Part shown: positions 18,957-27,432 of the stretch, piece after piece
Layout: each line of letters begins with the position of its first letter
Position numbering within the stretch: position 1 is the stretch's first letter
Source of the DNA: Rhizobium sp. Root483D2
GTDB taxonomy: Bacteria; Pseudomonadota; Alphaproteobacteria; Rhizobiales; Rhizobiaceae
Direction of reading: 5' to 3'
NCBI RefSeq assembly: GCF_001426685.1
Contig: NZ_LMFB01000032.1
Location: 1-63,608, forward strand
DNA length: 63,608 bases
Made by a program: the position numbers and the translations under genes
Notes under the pieces: generated by a model
Database searches by the model: none
Seen by the model: only the letters and a program-made list of their open reading frames with translations
Told to the model about the DNA's origin: nothing

Positions 18957-20362
18957 GCTTGCCTCTCCAACAGTTGCTTGTCTTCGACAATGTTGCCCGC
19001 GGAGCGGTCGAGCTCAGCGCGCCAGAAATCGCGATATGCTTCGAGCCCCGGTATCTCGGCCGGACGCGACACGGTGCATTCGTTTTTGAACGGGCTTTCA
19101 CCGAACTGTTCGAAAACCAATGCTGCGGCTCCGAAGGCGCTGCCTTCCGCATTGGTACTGCTGTATACGGTTTGACTTGACCTCAATGCGGCGAGCACCG
19201 CAGCATAGAGCCCGGTCTTGACCAAGCCTCCGTCAATCACAATGGGATTGCTCGAGGCGATCAGATCAAGTGACAGGTCTGTCATGAGCGCCACGTATAG
19301 CAGCGCTGCGGCGGCCCGTTCCTCCCCCTGCAGCTGCGGGCCTATAAAGCGCCCTTCTCTGCCGGGCATCGGCCCGCCCGCGGCGAACGACGGCAGTGTG
19401 AAGGCCTTCTTCTCAATGACTGCCAGAACGGCTTCTGCGGAAACGGCCTGTTTCCAGCCACCGCTCGCGACATCGTATTCCCGACCGCCCATAAAGCGGA
19501 TCGTGGCAACCGGATTGTGGTCCACAGTCACGTTCGCCAGCATGTCTCGTTCGCGGTCCAAGGTTTCCAACGGGCTGGATGGATTGAAGATCACGACCCA
19601 GGTGCCGGTCGAGACGAGCGTGAAATCGGAGAACCCCAGCGAGCGGTAATAGTGGAGCGCGGAATTGCTGTCGTGGACACCGTTGTGAACTGCGAGAGCA
19701 ACGCTGGTACCGTCGGCCAGTTCAAGATCATGTTTCCCGATCTCCTCGCCTGCCCTTGCGAATTCCCGCATCTTTGATCGCCAGCCCTGGCTGTCCACCA
19801 GGGTGCTAAAATCGTCAGCAATCGGGGCCCAAAGATGCGAGTGACATCCGAGATAGGACACTTCCGAGACCTTGCGGCCCGAGAATTTCCACGACCAGAA
19901 TTGCGGATAGCAAAGTATGGCGTCGCAGATGTCGAGCAGTTGCGGAGACCTGTCGGCGAGCCACAGTATGTGCCTGCCAAAATTAAAACCCAATGGCAAT
20001 CTTGGCGAGAACGTTTGGGAGTAGTCAGGAATGAGCCGGTCGATTCTACCGGCGACGGCCGCTGGCGGTTCCTGCTCATAGTCAAGGATGGGATGAAGCA
20101 GATGATCGCCCTGTACCAGAGCAAACGTGCAGCCGTGACCAGAGAACATGATCCGATCGACACCATGCATGGTGACGGCATCGACTAGCGAACGTCTCAT
20201 CCAGTTGAACAGAGTCTCATCATCGAGAACCCTGACATCGTCTTCGTCGCGCCACACTGGATTGGTGCGAGCTTCGCTGAGCATTGCACCCTCCCGCGAG
20301 ATAACGAAAAGCTTGGAGTTCGTCTTGCCGAGATCGAAGATCGCGATCGCTGACTGGCTCAC
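18953..20362 (-). CDS. FGGY-family carbohydrate kinase (rhamnulokinase/NaCK-like)
   Basis: 469 residues. The ASKHA phosphate-1 motif is [14 protein letters not shown] at the N-terminus, the mid-protein phosphate-2 region is [14 protein letters not shown] near 250, and [16 protein letters not shown] with [12 protein letters not shown] forms the adenosine site. The DLGKTN opening belongs to a branch near rhizobial RhaK and the NaCK-like group rather than xylulokinase. It should phosphorylate a ketose, or an epimerised product of the imported sugar. It sits between regulator and ATPase with ATGA overlaps on both sides. Confidence 0.88.
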   Translation of the reverse strand: MSQSAIAIFDLGKTNSKLFVISREGAMLSEARTNPVWRDEDDVRVLDDETLFNWMRRSLVDAVTMHGVDRIMFSGHGCTFALVQGDHLLHPILDYEQEPPAAVAGRIDRLIPDYSQTFSPRLPLGFNFGRHILWLADRSPQLLDICDAILCYPQFWSWKFSGRKVSEVSYLGCHSHLWAPIADDFSTLVDSQGWRSKMREFARAGEEIGKHDLELADGTSVALAVHNGVHDSNSALHYYRSLGFSDFTLVSTGTWVVIFNPSSPLETLDRERDMLANVTVDHNPVATIRFMGGREYDVASGGWKQAVSAEAVLAVIEKKAFTLPSFAAGGPMPGREGRFIGPQLQGEERAAAALLYVALMTDLSLDLIASSNPIVIDGGLVKTGLYAAVLAALRSSQTVYSSTNAEGSAFGAAALVFEQFGESPFKNECTVSRPAEIPGLEAYRDFWRAELDRSAGNIVEDKQLLERQA

Positions 20363-21138
20363 TTGGATCCTCCAGTGTTGGCGACGAGGATCTCGACACC
20401 AGCATCTTCCAGCATCTTCGCTGCAGCATCAGAAAGTCCATCGTCTGTCACGACCGTTCCAATACGTGAAAGTGGGAGGACGACATTGCGAGGCTTGATT
20501 GTGAATTTTCGGCTATCGGCCAGGAGAACGATTTCGTCGGCGCATCCACTCAGCTCACCGATGGCCCTTGTCAGAAGCGGATGCGACTCCAGCAGGCCAT
20601 CGCTGCTGACACCTTGGGTGCCAAGAAAAAACCGCGAGGCGAAGTAGCCGGGAGCACCTGCCGATGCATCATGGATGATACCGGGCTCTCGGTACAGTAC
20701 GCCGCCAGCAAGGGTGAGCTCGCAGGTGGCATGATCACCGAGATAGGCGGCAAGCGGCATGGAATTGGTGTAAATCCGGACGCTGCGTTGCGCCAGTTGA
20801 ATGCCGAGCTGGTAGCATGTCGATCCTGCATGAACGATGATCGAGTCTCCATCACGCACAAGGCTCGCAGCTTTTTCTGCAATTGCGCGTTTCGCCTCGA
20901 CAGCAATATCCCGGTTTTCGTCATAAGGCCTGGCTGACAGACGTCCTGCCGAGCCGCCGTCGCTGGCAGAAATGCCGCCATAGACCTTGCGAGCCTTGCC
21001 CAACTCATGAAGCTTGTCTATGTCCCGGCGAATGGTCGCGGGTGAGACCGCAAGGCGCTCCTGCAGATCGCGCACGGACGCAAACGGCGTCTCCTGCAGC
21101 AGATCGGTAATAGCCTTGTGGCGTTCGGAATCGTTCAA
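20359..21138 (-). CDS. DeoR/GlpR-family transcriptional regulator
   Basis: 259 residues. The N-terminal helix-turn-helix is VRDLQERLAVSPATIRRDI (residues ~20-40), followed by the DeoRC sugar-phosphate sensor domain (DGDSIIVHAGSTCYQLG, IYTNSMPLAAYLG, LGTQGVSSDGLLE, LLADSRKFT). It starts with TTG 21138 after GGGAGG. It heads the leftward cluster B operon and is divergent from the aldolase operon, so it very likely represses both. Phosphorylated sugar made by one of the kinases is the expected inducer. Confidence 0.9.
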   Translation of the reverse strand: MNDSERHKAITDLLQETPFASVRDLQERLAVSPATIRRDIDKLHELGKARKVYGGISASDGGSAGRLSARPYDENRDIAVEAKRAIAEKAASLVRDGDSIIVHAGSTCYQLGIQLAQRSVRIYTNSMPLAAYLGDHATCELTLAGGVLYREPGIIHDASAGAPGYFASRFFLGTQGVSSDGLLESHPLLTRAIGELSGCADEIVLLADSRKFTIKPRNVVLPLSRIGTVVTDDGLSDAAAKMLEDAGVEILVANTGGSK

Positions 21139-21229
21139 TGAAATGCCTCCCGACGTCTCCGTGTCGATGATTAAAGATAATCACAAAACGATGCGGTTCG
21201 CAAGCGGCAAAGAGTGACAAACTTCATCA

Positions 21230-21258
21230 TTGACGATATGCGATCAAATCCATACGAT
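21230..21258 (+). promoter_or_regulatory. Sigma-70-like promoter of the aldolase operon
   Basis: TTGACG (21230-21235) and TACGAT (21253-21258) are spaced by 17 bases, close to the housekeeping consensus. They lie 84 bases upstream of the chosen aldolase start. Confidence 0.45.
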
Positions 21259-21268
21259 ATCGCGGAAA

Positions 21269-21320
21269 GTTTGCTCACCAGACGCAACGGCAGCGCAAAC
21301 TGGAATGATGCAGTGCAAAC
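21269..21320. promoter_or_regulatory. GTTTGC/GCAAAC repeats, candidate DeoR operator
   Basis: GTTTGC (21269-21274) faces GCAAAC (21295-21300), and a second GCAAAC lies at 21315-21320, all between the predicted promoter and the aldolase ribosome binding site. Multiple half-sites are usual for DeoR-family repressors. The link is positional. Confidence 0.35.
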
Positions 21321-21341
21321 GTAGATGTGGAGGAGTTGACC

Positions 21342-22424
21342 GTGGCCGCAATCGCTCAATCAGTCGGATCGAATAAGGACTTTCAGGCCTTTTTGAATTT
21401 GTCCGAGGCTGTGGGAAGCGACATCCTCAAGACGCAGGGCGCCGGCGGAAACACATCCGCGAAGTTCGGCGGTGTAATGTGGGTCAAGGCTTCCGGCACA
21501 TGGCTTTCGCAGGCCAAGGACCGCGACATTATGGTGCCGGTCGAAGTGGAGCCGCTTGTCGCGGCACTGAGGAACAAAGACCCTCGCGCCGAAAAAGCGA
21601 CCGATTTTGTTGTTAACGAGTTGAACTCGAGCGGACTCCGTCCCTCGATCGAAACGAGTTTCCATGCGGCCCTACAGAATTCGGTTGTTGCGCACTATCA
21701 CTGCGTCAATGCAATCGCGCTGTCCGTTCTCAAGCGCCGCGAGCAGATTTTGAGCGAGCGCATGGCAACAGTCAGCGACCTGACATGGGCGACGATCCCC
21801 TATCGCCGCCCTGGAACGCCCCTCGCCCGCGAAATCGATGCTGTCTCCGGCAGCGTTCCCGACGTGCTCATTCTGTTCAATCACGGCATTATTGTCGGCG
21901 GACGCGATGTGGCCGAGGTTTCCGACAGAATCCGGCGTGTCTCGGAGGCACTTGCCTGCCCTTCGCGTGATGGAGGCAAACCCGATGTCGCCGCACTGTC
22001 CGCACTGGCGGAAGGATCCGACTTTCAGCCCGCATCCGATCCCGATAGCCACAAGACGGCACTATCCAAGGAAAATCTGCAATTCGCACTCGGCGGCGCT
22101 CTCTATCCCGATCACGTCATTTTTCTCGGCCCCACAGTCGGCCTCCTACCGGATGGCCAGTCTGCGGCGGAGTTTGTCGAGCGCTGCATCGCCGAAGGCA
22201 AGGAAGTGCCCAAGCTTATCGCGGTTTCGGGCAAAGGCGTTTTGGTTTCGAAGGCACTGACCCCCGGCGGTCTTGCGATGGCGAGATGCCTTGCCGAGGT
22301 CGTTGCGCGGATTCCCGGAGGCGAAGCGATTGAATATCTGACGCCGGACGACGTGTATGAACTTACCCATTGGGAAGCAGAGCAATACCGCCAGGCGCTT
22401 GACCGCAAGACAAATGGGCGCTGA
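21342..22424 (+). CDS. Class II aldolase/adducin family protein
   Basis: 360 residues. The aldolase fold occupies the first ~230: GAGGNTSAKFGGVMWVKASGTWL (split here as GAGGNTSAK then VMWVKASGT) near 35, metal histidines in VAHYHCVNAIALSV near 115, and LILFNHGIIVGG near 178. A ~130-residue C-terminal extension (YPDHVIFLGPTVGLLPDG) resembles long rhamnulose-1-phosphate aldolase-like members rather than the ~215-residue fuculose type. GTG 21342 is chosen because GGAGGAG lies 6-7 bases upstream. It probably cleaves the phosphorylated ketose to dihydroxyacetone phosphate plus an aldehyde. Confidence 0.86.
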   Translation: MAAIAQSVGSNKDFQAFLNLSEAVGSDILKTQGAGGNTSAKFGGVMWVKASGTWLSQAKDRDIMVPVEVEPLVAALRNKDPRAEKATDFVVNELNSSGLRPSIETSFHAALQNSVVAHYHCVNAIALSVLKRREQILSERMATVSDLTWATIPYRRPGTPLAREIDAVSGSVPDVLILFNHGIIVGGRDVAEVSDRIRRVSEALACPSRDGGKPDVAALSALAEGSDFQPASDPDSHKTALSKENLQFALGGALYPDHVIFLGPTVGLLPDGQSAAEFVERCIAEGKEVPKLIAVSGKGVLVSKALTPGGLAMARCLAEVVARIPGGEAIEYLTPDDVYELTHWEAEQYRQALDRKTNGR

Positions 22425-22427
22425 GAC

Positions 22428-23696
22428 ATGTCAGTGAAAGAACCTGCCGCGGCAATCGGCATTGATATTGGGACTTCCGGCGTCCGCACGGTGGCGCTTT
22501 CGCAAGAAGGTCACGTCGTCGGCTTCACCTCGAACCCCTTTGCCGATGCCACAAAAACGAGATCGCCGGCCGCATGGTGGGAGGGCGTGCGGTTGTGCCT
22601 GACGCGCCTGGCGTCGGAGTGCTCACTGTCCAGCGTTCGCGGCATTGCCGTTGACGGGACATCCGGCACCGTCTTGGCAACTGACAGCGCAGGCGCGCCG
22701 GTTGGCGACGTGTTAATGTACAACAAGCCGTGCCCGGATGCGTCTATTGTTGCGAGAATAGCGCAAGAAGCGCCGCTGGAGAGCCCGGCGCGCGGCGCCA
22801 ATTCCGGCCTCGCTCGGGCTATTCATCTGTCCCGCAGGGCGGGTGTATCGCACGTTATGCATCAAGCCGACTGGGTTCTGCTGCAACTCGGCCTGTCGCA
22901 ACCGGCGACGGACGAAAACAACGCGCTGAAGACCGGATACGACCTCAACGCCTCCACCTGGCCCGCGTGGATCGAGGCCGCAGGCCTTGCCATTGACAAG
23001 CTTCCCAGCGTCTACCGCGCGGGAGAGCCGATCCAGATGTTGGGCGGGTTCGCCGCTGCGATTGGGCTGCCCTCTTCATGCCGCCTTCACGCCGGGACCA
23101 CTGATGGCTGCGCCTCGTTCCTCGCGACCGGCGCGTCAGAGACTGGCGACGGCGTGACCGCTCTTGGGTCGACGATGGTACTCAAGCTGGCGTCGGATCG
23201 GCCGATCAACGCTCCGGAGTACGGCGTCTACTCCCACCGCGTCCTGGACTTCTGGCTCGTCGGCGGCGCTTCAAACAGTGGTGGCGCGGTCATTCGTGCT
23301 CTGTTCGGCGACGATCGGTTGGCTCAACTGACGGAAAAGCTCAACGCTGATCATCCAACCGGGCTCCGATATTATCCACTGCTGAAGCCAGGCGAACGTT
23401 TCCCCATCAACGATCCTTCCTACCCACCCCGTCTTGAGCCACGCCCGAAAGACGACGCCGTCTTCTTCCAAGGCGTTCTCGAGGGCATGACGGAGATCGA
23501 ACGTCTTGGGTACGGGCGCCTGAATGATCTCAGCGCCGCTCAACTGCGGACAGTTCGCACAGTGGGTGGTGGGGCAAAGAACCCGGTCTGGACTGAGCTG
23601 CGTCAACGCGCTCTCGGCGTTGATTTCCTGCCATCAAGATCCTCTGAGGCTGCCGTAGGGACAGCGTCTCTGGTCCTTGCCGAGAGTATGAGATGA
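22428..23696 (+). CDS. FGGY-family carbohydrate kinase (D-ribulokinase/xylulokinase-like)
   Basis: 422 residues, shorter than the ~490 of xylulokinase. It has GIDIGTSGVRTVAL at the N-terminus, AVDGTSGTVLATD near 70, AGTTDGCASFLATGA near 223 with GSTMVLKL, and the adenosine motif TVGGGAKNPVWTELR near 380. The compact size and the TTDGCA motif recall the D-ribulokinase-like branch. It lies three bases after the aldolase and overlaps the HAD gene. Two unlike FGGY kinases in one cluster suggest two phosphorylatable ketoses, or one before and one after epimerisation. Confidence 0.87.
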   Translation: MSVKEPAAAIGIDIGTSGVRTVALSQEGHVVGFTSNPFADATKTRSPAAWWEGVRLCLTRLASECSLSSVRGIAVDGTSGTVLATDSAGAPVGDVLMYNKPCPDASIVARIAQEAPLESPARGANSGLARAIHLSRRAGVSHVMHQADWVLLQLGLSQPATDENNALKTGYDLNASTWPAWIEAAGLAIDKLPSVYRAGEPIQMLGGFAAAIGLPSSCRLHAGTTDGCASFLATGASETGDGVTALGSTMVLKLASDRPINAPEYGVYSHRVLDFWLVGGASNSGGAVIRALFGDDRLAQLTEKLNADHPTGLRYYPLLKPGERFPINDPSYPPRLEPRPKDDAVFFQGVLEGMTEIERLGYGRLNDLSAAQLRTVRTVGGGAKNPVWTELRQRALGVDFLPSRSSEAAVGTASLVLAESMR

Positions 23697-24547
23697 GCAT
23701 GATGCCCCTGACCGCCCGCCTTGAGGATCTTATTGCAAACTACGATGTCTTTCTCATAGATCAGTTTGGCGTCCTTCGCGATGACATTGGAGCATATCCT
23801 GGGGCTCCACCTGCCCTCGCGGCCTTGAAAAAAGCTGGTAAGGTGGTCATCATTCTTTCGAACTCGGGGCGCAGCGGCGACTACAATGCTGATCGCCTCG
23901 TTGCGCTCGGTTTCGAGCGATCCAGCTTCGATCGTTTTGTCACGTCAGGCGACGTTGCCTACGAAATTCTCTCCCAGGACCTGACACTGATCAGGGGCCG
24001 AACCCGCTGCCTGACCATATCAAGTGGCGGTGACACGAACCTTGCCGACCGATTGGGTCTGACTACAGTGGACGATGCATTCGATGCGGATGTTGTGGTG
24101 ATCTCCGGCAGCGAGGCCGAACGCATCTCGCTAGAGGACTATCGCGCGTTGTTGCGTCCGGCAGCAGAGAAAAACGCTCCGTGCTATTGCACCAATCCCG
24201 ACATCCATAAGCTCGCTGGTGGAACCGTCGCACCGGGCGCGGGAAGCCTTGCCAAACTCTATGAAGAGTTGGGAGGCGCGGTCAAGTGGCTTGGCAAACC
24301 TCACAGTGAGATCTACCACTATGCCCGTTCGGTTCTGAGTTTAACCCCGTCCGAACGGATTGTCTGTATCGGCGATAGCATCGAGCACGACATTGTTGGA
24401 GCGACGAACGCAGGTCTGCCCTCGGCGCTTGTTGAGACCGGAATAATGTCGGGCCTTTCGAGTTCCATGATAAGGGGGCTGCTCGATCAATTCGACGTCA
24501 CGCCCACCTACTTGCTAGAGCGCTTTGGCCTCGTTGCTGAACAGTAG
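23693..24547 (+). CDS. HAD-superfamily class IIA protein
   Basis: 284 residues. HAD motif I reads VFLIDQFGVLRDD near residue 20, motif II IILSNSGR near 55, and motif III/IV CIGDSIEHDIVGATNAG near 225. The C2-type cap between them fits class IIA. The nucleophile Asp is present. The position two residues later, usually Asp, is Phe, as in the DxWG/DxFG subgroup of unknown function. It overlaps the kinase by ATGA. It may dephosphorylate a dead-end sugar phosphate, but catalysis is uncertain given the motif. Confidence 0.83.
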   Translation: MSMMPLTARLEDLIANYDVFLIDQFGVLRDDIGAYPGAPPALAALKKAGKVVIILSNSGRSGDYNADRLVALGFERSSFDRFVTSGDVAYEILSQDLTLIRGRTRCLTISSGGDTNLADRLGLTTVDDAFDADVVVISGSEAERISLEDYRALLRPAAEKNAPCYCTNPDIHKLAGGTVAPGAGSLAKLYEELGGAVKWLGKPHSEIYHYARSVLSLTPSERIVCIGDSIEHDIVGATNAGLPSALVETGIMSGLSSSMIRGLLDQFDVTPTYLLERFGLVAEQ

Positions 24548-24856
24548 ATTCGCTTCTCCCGCAAAAGACGAACCCGCAATACCCTCAAGAGCAGCGCAAA
24601 ACATCGCGCAACATTTTCCCATTCTGACCGCAGCGCCAGTCACGACAGATGCCGGTGTACTGGCTCATCCGGGTGAGGCTAAAGGCCCATGTCGCCGCTA
24701 CCTCGCGCGGATTGGGTACACAGGTTCTGCGGCGTACAGTTGCGTAATCCATCGCCTTGAGCGGAATCGAACCGCCGGCCTGCCGCCTCGGATCATTAAG
24801 TGATTATAACGATTACGCTTCAATCTAACGGATCGTTTGCGAAAACACAGTTCCCA
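24548..24856. other. Spacer after the HAD gene
   Basis: I find no protein gene with support. One short stretch (about 24757-24780, leftward) contains GGTTCGATTCC inside a 5-bp stem, like the T-arm of a tRNA. No anticodon or D-arm accompanies it, so it is at most a tRNA scrap. Confidence 0.4.
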
Positions 24857-25200
24857 TTATCGCTCGAAGGCAATACATTTCACCTCAGCGAGGAGTCCAG
24901 GGTGGGCGATCTCGGAGACGCCAATCCGGGTCCACGCATAGTTTCCTTGCGGATACACGTCGGTGTTAACCCTCTCGGAAAACGTCCATGCGCTTGGACA
25001 TCGGCGTGATAGCCTGTCATTCCGCGATATCACCGACATACAGTGAGCGGCTTTGAGGACAATCGGTGAGTTGTCCCACATCGCTTTGAATTGCTCTGAC
25101 GGACAGCGGTCGGATCGCGGGCGTCTGCGAACTGGTACTCCCCCAAATCGCCGACCGCGCGAGACATCTGGACCGGGTATCGTCGGGAACTACGGAGGTG
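24857..25200 (-). pseudogene. Decayed RidA-family gene
   Basis: The C-terminus NYAWTRIGVSEIAHPGLLAE is nearly the same as that of the intact RidA protein at 36546. Upstream, pieces of the same alignment appear in changing frames: QFKAMWDNSPIVLKAAHC, MTGYHADV, MSKRMDVF. At least three frameshifts are needed, and the N-terminal third is not recognisable. Identity with the intact gene is only moderate at the DNA level. This looks like an old separate copy rather than a recent duplication. It lies just past the chorismate mutase stop. Confidence 0.8.
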
Positions 25201-25227
25201 AACAAGCCTGCCGAATTTTCGAGGCGT

Positions 25228-25524
25228 CTACGACTCGGCCGCAATCTCTTTGTGCCGCTCCACGACAGCACTCACGATCAGCTTCATCAAGCTTTCAACA
25301 AAGTGCTGACTCAGGCCGACTTCATTGGCGATAATCCGTGATCGATCCATTTGGCGTCGCTCCCGCTCACTGTCGGCTGCCGGCAGCGCCTGTTCCGCTT
25401 TCATGTGGCCAACCTGCTCGGTGCAGCGAAAGCGTTCGGCCAGGATGTGGAGCAGAGCTGAATCCAGGTTGTCGATGGTCTTTCGGTAGGACGCAAGTTG
25501 CTCTGCCTTATCATGTGTCGTCAT
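25228..25524 (-). CDS. AroQ-type chorismate mutase
   Basis: 98 residues, all helical, the size of a free-standing AroQ chorismate mutase. Expected active-site positions are visible: Arg in YRKTIDNLDSALLHILAERF, Lys in QVGHMKAEQAL, and the C-terminal HFVESLMKLIVSAVVERHKE. It converts chorismate to prephenate for Phe/Tyr synthesis. ATG 25524 follows GGAAGAT. There is no signal peptide, so it is cytosolic. It sits alone among unrelated genes, and an additional copy besides the housekeeping one is plausible. Confidence 0.85.
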   Translation of the reverse strand: MTTHDKAEQLASYRKTIDNLDSALLHILAERFRCTEQVGHMKAEQALPAADSERERRQMDRSRIIANEVGLSQHFVESLMKLIVSAVVERHKEIAAES

Positions 25525-25657
25525 TGAGTATCTTCCAAAGTGCTCACAGGCACGACGTGGGCCTGAAGAAATGAGGGATCGAAGAGGGGATTGCGCTCTC
25601 GATAACGCCGACTTTCGCATGGTAGCTTCATGCCAAATCCGACCGAGCGCCTGCACC

Positions 25658-26245
25658 TTACAGTTCTGCTCTGCGCATACCGCGCCGCGAGAGCGAAACA
25701 CTCAGCCATATCGCCGAAACCAGAAAGTAGAATGCCCCAACGCCAGCGTAGCCCGCGACCGTTGCGATAGACGGCTCCTGCGGCATTTGCGCTTGAAAGA
25801 TGAAGAGCGCACCGGCCACAGCGGATTGGCCACCGCTCAAAATCATCGCCCACTGACCGCCGCTCGTTTTCCAACGCCGCACAGCAGTGCCAAGCTGCAG
25901 CAGCCCTGAAAAAATCGCCCATAGACCGAAAGCGCCGAGAACCCAGTTCATGTTCATTGTCAGCGCCACGATCACGGCAATCGTCATGACGGAGCTCGCT
26001 GAGACGTTGATTGCCTGGCTCCGGTTTGCGGCAAGGCCACCGCTCCTAGTGGCATCGATGACGTTCGCGAGTGCATCCCAAGCCGGATAAAGGATCAGCA
26101 GTGCGGCAGCCGCCGCAAAGGACTGTCGGCCGATAGTCAATGCGGCCGCGACCCACAGCACTGAGAAGGCCGCTCGGCTAAAGTAATACTGCTTGAGCCA
26201 TTGCTCGCTGCCGCTCGCGGCACGGGATGTCTGGTTGTTCGTCAT
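25658..26245 (-). CDS. DUF308/HdeD-like multi-pass membrane protein
   Basis: 195 residues with about six hydrophobic helices (FSVLWVAAALTIG, AAAALLILYPAWDALA, WVLGAFGLWAIFSGLLQLG, VGAFYFLVSAIWLSV). YPAWDALANVIDA and the GLWAIFSGLLQL segment resemble DUF308 proteins such as HdeD, which are linked to acid and other stress in enterobacteria. ATG 26245 follows GGAAGAA and is preferred to in-frame codons further upstream. The function here is unknown. Confidence 0.75.
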   Translation of the reverse strand: MTNNQTSRAASGSEQWLKQYYFSRAAFSVLWVAAALTIGRQSFAAAAALLILYPAWDALANVIDATRSGGLAANRSQAINVSASSVMTIAVIVALTMNMNWVLGAFGLWAIFSGLLQLGTAVRRWKTSGGQWAMILSGGQSAVAGALFIFQAQMPQEPSIATVAGYAGVGAFYFLVSAIWLSVSLSRRGMRRAEL

Positions 26246-26291
26246 GGTTTCTTCCACTTTCTGGTTGGTTGGGCTGCACGCATGCACTTTG

Positions 26292-26621
26292 TCAAAAGAA
26301 GCCGACGTGCTTGCCAAATGGAGTATTCGCATCCCACTCATGTCGGCCGATCCGATCGCTTTCGCCGGAGAGTTTCGCAGCTGGCTTCTCTGAGAGCTCG
26401 ACGTTCTGTGCGCCGTCGTGCGACGGAGTCACTGAATCAGTGCCGTGTTCGCCCGCCAAGCGCATGCGCTTCTCGAATGCCTCGTTGATCTCCCCCTGCC
26501 GCTTTGCGACCCATCGGCCGTCGGGATCAGAAAGGATCGAGTTGGTTTGGCCGATCTCAACCGGTGGCGAGGAAGCGACCGCTGAGATAGGCATTACTTT
26601 CTGAACTGGGCGTCTGCTCAT
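26292..26621 (-). CDS. Small hypothetical protein
   Basis: 109 residues, hydrophilic, no signal peptide and no recognised domain. It has a Ser/Pro-rich start and an amphipathic middle (WVAKRQGEINEAFEKRMRL). It fits neatly between the membrane protein and the molybdopterin enzyme, all on the same strand. Translation initiation is not well marked. It is probably real, but unproven. Confidence 0.5.
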   Translation of the reverse strand: MSRRPVQKVMPISAVASSPPVEIGQTNSILSDPDGRWVAKRQGEINEAFEKRMRLAGEHGTDSVTPSHDGAQNVELSEKPAAKLSGESDRIGRHEWDANTPFGKHVGFF

Positions 26622-26655
26622 GAGCTGTGATCCCGTGGTTTGCTGTTTGATTTCG

Positions 26656-27432
26656 TCAGATGCCGGCGTACCATTCGTACCCGCGATCTTCCCAATAGCC
26701 GCCGTTTCCGCCCCACAATCCGGCGAAGCTGTCGACCAGCTCGATGCGCATGATGTATTTTGCCTGCTTGTAACCCAGTTGCCGCTCGACCCTGAGGCGC
26801 AATGGCGCGCCGTGGCCGACGCTGAGGTCCCGACCGTTCATCCGGTAGGCAAGGATGGTTTGCGGGTGAACCGCATCGACGAGATCGATGCTCTCGTAGT
26901 AACGGCCGCTTCCATCTAGGGTCTTTTCGAGTTCGTCGGCACAATGCAGCACGACATAACGCGCCGTCGGCTTGAGCCCAGTCAGCTGCAGCAGACTGGC
27001 GAGGGGAACGCCAGTCCATTTGCCGATGGCACTCCACCCCTCGACACAGTCATGGCGGGTGATCTGAGTGCGCGCCGGGAGTGCCTTTAGATCTGCGAGC
27101 GAAAACTCTCGCGGCCGCTCAACAAGGCCGTCAATTTTCAGTCGCCAGGCGGAAAAATTACCTTCAGCCAATTCAACATATTCGTCGCTGTCGGGAGCAC
27201 TCGTTCCATTTACGCGAAACGACGGAGAAATATCTTTCTCCTCAAACTCACGGGCCAGAGCATCACGCCCCTGAAGCAGCCTCTGCGCCTTTATCGTGAG
27301 GTCCTCGGCTGAACGGAGAACATTGGCGACGTTTGCGTTTTGGTCGAGCAGGTCACATCCGGAAAGGGTCAAAGCACTGGCACCAAGGGTGCCGCCGATG
27401 AGAAAGCGACGTCGCGTGAGAAGCTTGCTCAT
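26656..27432 (-). CDS. Molybdopterin-dependent oxidoreductase (MsrP/sulfite oxidase-like), Tat-exported
   Basis: 258 residues. The N-terminus has a Tat-type RRRFLIGG followed by a hydrophobic run and a lipobox-like LSGC. The oxidoreductase molybdopterin-binding domain includes the conserved Mo-ligand Cys in RHDCVEGWSAIGKWTG near 140, GHGAPLRLRVE near 215 and LGYKQAKYI. ATG 27432 overlaps the cytochrome b gene by four bases, which supports this start over the long upstream frame. The pair resembles MsrPQ-type periplasmic repair or YedYZ-like systems, in which a membrane cytochrome feeds electrons to the Mo enzyme. Confidence 0.88.
   Translation of the reverse strand: MSKLLTRRRFLIGGTLGASALTLSGCDLLDQNANVANVLRSAEDLTIKAQRLLQGRDALAREFEEKDISPSFRVNGTSAPDSDEYVELAEGNFSAWRLKIDGLVERPREFSLADLKALPARTQITRHDCVEGWSAIGKWTGVPLASLLQLTGLKPTARYVVLHCADELEKTLDGSGRYYESIDLVDAVHPQTILAYRMNGRDLSVGHGAPLRLRVERQLGYKQAKYIMRIELVDSFAGLWGGNGGYWEDRGYEWYAGI

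Noticed and set aside
24757..24780. tRNA-like T-arm (GGTTCGATTCC in a 5-bp stem) suggesting a tRNA gene or attachment site
   Set aside because: No anticodon arm, D-arm or acceptor partner can be folded around it, and no integrase or direct repeat is nearby.
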